Shown piece by piece: positions 5,675-9,204 of a DNA stretch of 9,204 nucleotides; position 1 is the first letter of the stretch, and each line of letters begins with the position of its first letter. A model generated the notes under the pieces. That model was given only the letters and a program-made list of their open reading frames with translations, did no database searches and was not told where the DNA came from. A program made the position numbers and the translations under genes. The stretch is from Clostridiales bacterium (lineage in GTDB: Bacteria; Bacillota; Clostridia; Oscillospirales; QAKW01): assembly GCA_003343605.1 (NCBI GenBank), contig QAKW01000080.1:1-9204 (forward strand), written 5' to 3'.

Positions 5675-7869
5675 TGCAACAGATACCGAAGGCCGCTGTA
5701 CCGGTTGGTGTGCTTCCGGTTGGCCGCCATTCGCTCCACGATCTGCCGGCTGCCCACAATCACGAGCAGCCGCTTCGCGCGGGTCACGGCAGTATAAAGC
5801 AGATTGCGGTATTGCAGCAGCGGCGTCATTTCTCCCAGAATCAGCAAAACCGCCTCAAACTCGCTGCCCTGGCTTTTATGAACCGTAATTGCATAAGCAG
5901 GCTCCAGCTCATCGAGCTGATCATAGGCATAGGTCGCCGTGCGGTCTTCAAACTGAACACGAACCAGCTTTTCCCGCGGCAAAATCTGCGTGATCATGCC
6001 AATATCACCGTTAAAGACGCCCGCTTCTTCCTTCCCTTCTGCTGTTGTAACCGGCAAATCGTAATTGTTGCGGATCTGCATCACCTTATCGCCCTCCCGA
6101 AAAAGCTGATCCCGGAAGGCCACCGTGCGGCGCCCGGGCTGATCGGGATTGATCCGGTCGCGGATCAGGGCGTTTACCTGGATGGTTCCTGTTTGTGTTT
6201 TGCGGGTGGGGATGATGATCTGCAGCCCGTCTGTCACCTGCAGGCCGTAACGCCGCGGAATGCGGTTTACCGCCATCTCCAGCGCCGCTTCCAATACGCC
6301 CTCCGGCGTTTTTTTGGCAATAAAGAAGAGATCGCCGCTGTTTTCAAGCTCCGGGCAGTGGCCGGCGTTGATGGCATGGGCGGCGGTGATAATCGCGCTC
6401 GTTTGCGCCTGGCGAAAAATCTTGGTGAGCGCCACGGTGGGCACCGCACCGCTTTTCACCAGATCCGCCAGAACATTCCCCGCGCCCACGCTGGGGAGCT
6501 GATCCGCATCGCCCACCATAATCAGGCGGCTGCCCAGCGGCAGAGCATCCAGAAGGGCTTCAAAGAGCAGGCTGTCCACCATCGACATTTCATCTACAAT
6601 CAAAACATCACACTTCAGCGGATTTGCGCCGTTGTGGGCAAACGCGCCGGTGCCCGGCTGCACCTCCAGCAAGCGGTGCAGCGTCTGCGCGCTGCGCGCG
6701 CAGACCTGGCTCATCCGCTTGGCCGCACGTCCGGTAGGGGCCGCGAGCAGAATCCGGTAGCTGAGCGCCTCAAAGAGCGCAATCATGCCTCTCAGAGAGG
6801 TGGTTTTGCCCGTTCCGGGCCCGCCGGTCAACACCATCACCCGGTTTTCTACCGCGCAGCGGATCGCCGCGCGCTGCGCTTCTTCATAAAGGATGCCCAA
6901 TTCTTGCTCTGTTTTGCTGATCCGGCTTTCTATCTTTTGAATTTCCTGGTGCCCGAACTGCAAAAGGGTGCGCAGCTTTTCAGCAGCCCTGGTTTCCGCC
7001 TTATAATAATTGGGCAGATAAACAACGTCCAGGCCGTTGATAACCGCCGCCTCCAGCTGATGGCGCGCACACATGTTTTCCACGGCGATTTCCACTTCTT
7101 CTTCCGTTACATCAACATATTTTGCGCCCAGCGGCAGCAGTTTTTCCCGGGGCAGGAAGCAATGGCCGTTTTGCAGATTATGCGCCAGAATATATTTCAC
7201 GCAATAGCCGATCCGCAGCTCGTCTGCCGGGCCAACCCCGTTGGAGAGCGCCAGATTATCGGCATTCTGAAAGGTAAAGCCATCAATTTCTTCCCAAAGG
7301 CGGTAAGGGTTTTCCAGCACTACCGTTGGCGCAAGCGCGCCGTATTCCCGGGCGATTTTCACGGCAAAAGCCGGCGTAATGCCCAGCTCGGCCAGCGCCA
7401 TCAGCGTTTCCCGCGTACCGAGCGTTTCCCGAAACGCATCGGAAATACGCCGGGCGCGCTCTTTGGTAATGCCGCGGATCGCCGTTAGCCGGAGGGGCTC
7501 ATGCTCGAGTATATCGAAACTGTCTTCCCCAAACATCTCCACGATCTTTCCTGCGGTTGCCGGGCCAACGCCCTTTACCGCCCCGCTGAGCAAAAATTTG
7601 CTGATCCCCTCCAGCTCGCCGGGGAAACTTTTTTCGATTTCAACGCAGGAAAATTGCCGGCCGTAGCTTGCATGCTCTGTCCAGCTTCCCACCGCATTGA
7701 TCAGTTCGCCCGGATAGATGGATACGCAGGTACCCACCGCATTGATCAGTGTGCCGCCGCAATCCACAGTAAAGACCCGGTAGCCGGTGCTTTCATTTTC
7801 ATAAATGATTTCCTCCACCGTGCCTTCAATCTGCTCTTCCATTTCCAATGCGGCCGCCCCCTTTTTCAT
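5671..7869 (-). CDS. recD2: ATP-dependent 5'-3' DNA helicase RecD2 (YrrC type)
   Basis: RecD2 is a superfamily 1B helicase found in bacteria, outside the RecBCD complex, with roles in repair and replication-fork maintenance. The 732 residues match the family. There is an N-terminal OB-like region (about 12-85), then helix-hairpin-helix repeats (about 90-150). The helicase core has Walker A GGPGTGKT (349-356), Walker B DVLIVDEMSM (421-430), motif III MVGDADQLPS (451-460), IFRQ (484-487), HKSQGSEF (664-671) and motif VI YTAVTRAKR (692-700). Start choice is uncertain. The ATG at 7869 has AAAGG directly against it, which is too close. A TTG eight codons in (7846-7848) has AAAGGGGG 8 nt upstream, and an ATG follows at 7840-7842. 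The later starts also match the usual family beginning (MEEQIEGTV). It lies 23 nt after a small membrane-protein gene and overlaps comF by 4 bp. Confidence 0.95.
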   Translation of the reverse strand: MKKGAAALEMEEQIEGTVEEIIYENESTGYRVFTVDCGGTLINAVGTCVSIYPGELINAVGSWTEHASYGRQFSCVEIEKSFPGELEGISKFLLSGAVKGVGPATAGKIVEMFGEDSFDILEHEPLRLTAIRGITKERARRISDAFRETLGTRETLMALAELGITPAFAVKIAREYGALAPTVVLENPYRLWEEIDGFTFQNADNLALSNGVGPADELRIGYCVKYILAHNLQNGHCFLPREKLLPLGAKYVDVTEEEVEIAVENMCARHQLEAAVINGLDVVYLPNYYKAETRAAEKLRTLLQFGHQEIQKIESRISKTEQELGILYEEAQRAAIRCAVENRVMVLTGGPGTGKTTSLRGMIALFEALSYRILLAAPTGRAAKRMSQVCARSAQTLHRLLEVQPGTGAFAHNGANPLKCDVLIVDEMSMVDSLLFEALLDALPLGSRLIMVGDADQLPSVGAGNVLADLVKSGAVPTVALTKIFRQAQTSAIITAAHAINAGHCPELENSGDLFFIAKKTPEGVLEAALEMAVNRIPRRYGLQVTDGLQIIIPTRKTQTGTIQVNALIRDRINPDQPGRRTVAFRDQLFREGDKVMQIRNNYDLPVTTAEGKEEAGVFNGDIGMITQILPREKLVRVQFEDRTATYAYDQLDELEPAYAITVHKSQGSEFEAVLLILGEMTPLLQYRNLLYTAVTRAKRLLVIVGSRQIVERMAANRKHTNRYSGLRYLLQ

Positions 7870-7892
7870 CCTTTAATTCAAACAGAAGTTTC

Positions 7893-8234
7893 TTATGTAA
7901 TTATATCATCGCCCGCTGGGTCTGTAAACAGCACCCAGGGATTTTTTTCACAGTATGCCTCAATCTCCCGCCGGGTTTCCTCCGCCAGGCCGCAGTCTAC
8001 AATCTCCAGCGCGGTTTCCCGCTGCCCCACGTCTACTTTTTCCGCCATCAGCGAGAGTGTATTGAGCAGATATTCCACATGCGCCTCATTCCCCTCGAGC
8101 TCCACGCGAAATGTCGCCTGCCGGACGGAATGAACCCGGTTCAGTGAAAACATCTCCACCACGCCCAAAATACATTCCAGAATGCCGATGACCGCGAAAA
8201 ACGAAAGAATCACCCAAAACATATGCCACAACAT
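7893..8234 (-). CDS. Small single-TM protein of unknown function, 113 aa
   Basis: I do not recognise this family. One hydrophobic segment spans about residues 5-26. The remaining 85 or so residues are soluble, with a predicted strand-helix-strand-helix-strand order: TFRVELEG, EAHVEYLLNTLSLMAE, ALEIVD, EETRREIEAYCEK, WVLFT. The ATG at 8234 is chosen because GGAGGG at 8242-8247 lies 7 nt upstream. A longer frame could open at a TTG at 8249, but that codon overlaps the Shine-Dalgarno sequence itself. The gene is immediately downstream of the metK terminator and 23 nt upstream of the longest recD2 frame, so it heads the recD2-comF transcription unit. Two cysteines (21 and 81) and a Cys at 95 show no metal-site pattern. 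Confidence 0.8.
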   Translation of the reverse strand: MLWHMFWVILSFFAVIGILECILGVVEMFSLNRVHSVRQATFRVELEGNEAHVEYLLNTLSLMAEKVDVGQRETALEIVDCGLAEETRREIEAYCEKNPWVLFTDPAGDDIIT

Positions 8235-8251
8235 GCAGCTTCCCTCCAATC

Positions 8252-8285
8252 AAAAAACTTCCCATTCCTAAGATATGGGAAGTTT
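8252..8285 (-). terminator. Terminator after metK
   Basis: An 11-bp perfect stem (plus-strand arms 8255-8265 and 8275-8285) with a 9-nt loop is followed on the minus strand by a run of six T, three of them in the stem. It begins 10 nt after the metK stop and ends only about 5 nt before the ribosome binding site of the next gene. Confidence 0.85.
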
Positions 8286-8295
8286 CTGATTTTGG

Positions 8296-9204
8296 TTACC
8301 GGGCGGCAAAGGCGCGGATCTGCTCTGCAGGCGCGGTATCCTCCCAGGGAAGCGCCAGATCCTCGCGCCCCATATGGCCATAGGCGGAGGTCTGCGTGTA
8401 GATCGGGCGCCTCAGATCGAAACGGCGGATAATCGCCGCAGGGCGCAGATCGAAAAACCGGTCGATCATCTCAAGGATTCGCTCCTCGGGCACCGTGGCG
8501 GTACCGAAGGTATCCACCGATACCGAAACCGGACGTGCAACGCCGATTGCATAAGCCAGCTCGACCTCGCACTTTCCGGCGAGTCCCGCCTTCACGATAT
8601 TTTTAGCCACATGCCGTGCGGCATAGGCGGCCGAGCGGTCTACTTTGGTTGGATCCTTGCCGGAAAAAGCGCCGCCGCCGTGCCGGCCGTAACCGCCGTA
8701 GCTGTCCACAATGATTTTTCTGCCGGTAAGGCCGCTGTCTCCCTGCGGCCCGCCGATCACAAAACGGCCGGTCGGATTGATATAATACTTCGTATCCCGC
8801 AGCAGCGCCGCCGGAATCACCGGGCGGATCACCTGCTCCAGAATATCCTTCCGGAGCTGTGCAAGCGGCGTTTCCTCGCTGTGCTGCGTGGATACCACCA
8901 CCGTATCCACCCGCACCGGGCGGTCGTCACGGTATTCTACCGTCACCTGCGTTTTCCCGTCCGGCCGGAGATAGGGAAGAATGCCCGCCTTGCGCACCTC
9001 TGAGAGCCGCTTTGCGAGCTTATGGGCAAAAGAGATGGCCATCGGCATCAGCTCCGGCGTCTCATCGGAGGCATAGCCAAACATCATCCCCTGATCCCCG
9101 GCGCCAACCGCCAGCGCCTCTTCCGTTGCGCCCTCCTTCGCCTCCAGCGCCCGGTCTACCCCCAGGGCAATATCGGGCGATTGCCGGTCAAGCGTCACCA
9201 AAAC
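8296..9204 (-). CDS. metK: S-adenosylmethionine synthase, C-terminal three quarters (partial)
   Basis: MetK (EC 2.5.1.6) makes S-adenosylmethionine from methionine and ATP in the cytoplasm. The visible 302 codons run to the right edge without a start, so roughly the first 90-95 residues, including the N-terminal HPDK region, are outside the window. The reading frame is open through 9204, and the TTG near 9201 should not be taken as a start. Conserved segments are in order: QSPDIALGVD, GAGDQGMMFGY (signature 1), the STQHSEE segment, INPTGRFVIGGP, GRKIIVDSYGG, the P-loop-like GGGAFSGKDPTKVDRSAAY (signature 2), FFDLRP and the C-terminal YGHMGRED. The gene ends with a strong terminator. Any SAM riboswitch would be upstream of position 9204 and cannot be assessed. 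Confidence 0.97.
   Translation of the reverse strand, partial: VLVTLDRQSPDIALGVDRALEAKEGATEEALAVGAGDQGMMFGYASDETPELMPMAISFAHKLAKRLSEVRKAGILPYLRPDGKTQVTVEYRDDRPVRVDTVVVSTQHSEETPLAQLRKDILEQVIRPVIPAALLRDTKYYINPTGRFVIGGPQGDSGLTGRKIIVDSYGGYGRHGGGAFSGKDPTKVDRSAAYAARHVAKNIVKAGLAGKCEVELAYAIGVARPVSVSVDTFGTATVPEERILEMIDRFFDLRPAAIIRRFDLRRPIYTQTSAYGHMGREDLALPWEDTAPAEQIRAFAAR

Noticed and set aside
5674..7488. 604-codon plus-strand open frame antisense to recD2
   Set aside because: It mirrors the recD2 reading frame in GC-rich DNA. The translation is rich in His, Arg and Gln with no domain pattern, and it has no ribosome binding site.

Overview
The window looks like chromosomal DNA of an anaerobic, low-to-mid GC Gram-positive bacterium of the class Clostridia. 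The 16S rRNA fragment reads like Oscillospiraceae/Ruminococcaceae (Clostridium cluster IV), but that family-level placement is inference. Supporting signs are strong AGGAGG-type ribosome binding sites, use of TTG starts, sigma-A promoters with AT-rich upstream tracts, a class I superoxide reductase with a rubredoxin (strict-anaerobe chemistry), and the run of genes metK, small membrane protein, recD2, comF, mreB. Everything recognisable is core or anaerobe-typical. I see no mobile element, CRISPR array, prophage or defence cassette.

Layout. Positions 1-837 are the 5' half of a 16S rRNA gene on the minus strand, cut by the left edge. Positions 838-1100 hold its leader (boxA-like element, local hairpin) and an rrn promoter with an AT-rich upstream element. 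A strong terminator at 1186-1213 separates this from an unrecognised one-TM protein gene (1217-1651, minus). That gene diverges from murC (1773-3149, plus, TTG start). Next, on the plus strand, is a two-gene oxidative-stress unit: superoxide reductase (3276-3644) and a 52-residue rubredoxin (3648-3806), closed by a 14-bp terminator hairpin. A perfect 16-bp Crp/Fnr-shaped palindrome lies upstream of it. The rest is on the minus strand. Reading in transcription order from the right edge: metK (partial), a terminator, a 113-residue one-TM protein, recD2, comF (4-bp ATGA overlap with recD2), and mreB. mreB has its own promoter, embedded in the end of comF, and its own terminator (3877-3904).

How the genes work together. 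murC and mreB serve peptidoglycan precursor synthesis and cell-wall patterning. The superoxide reductase removes superoxide without making oxygen, and rubredoxin probably supplies its electrons. recD2 and comF form a translationally coupled DNA-processing pair. metK supplies S-adenosylmethionine.

No previously undescribed system is evident. The best leads are regulatory: the palindrome centred at about -41.5 of the superoxide reductase promoter, and a second perfect palindrome between the -35 and -10 boxes of the mreB promoter. Two small membrane proteins have no assigned function.
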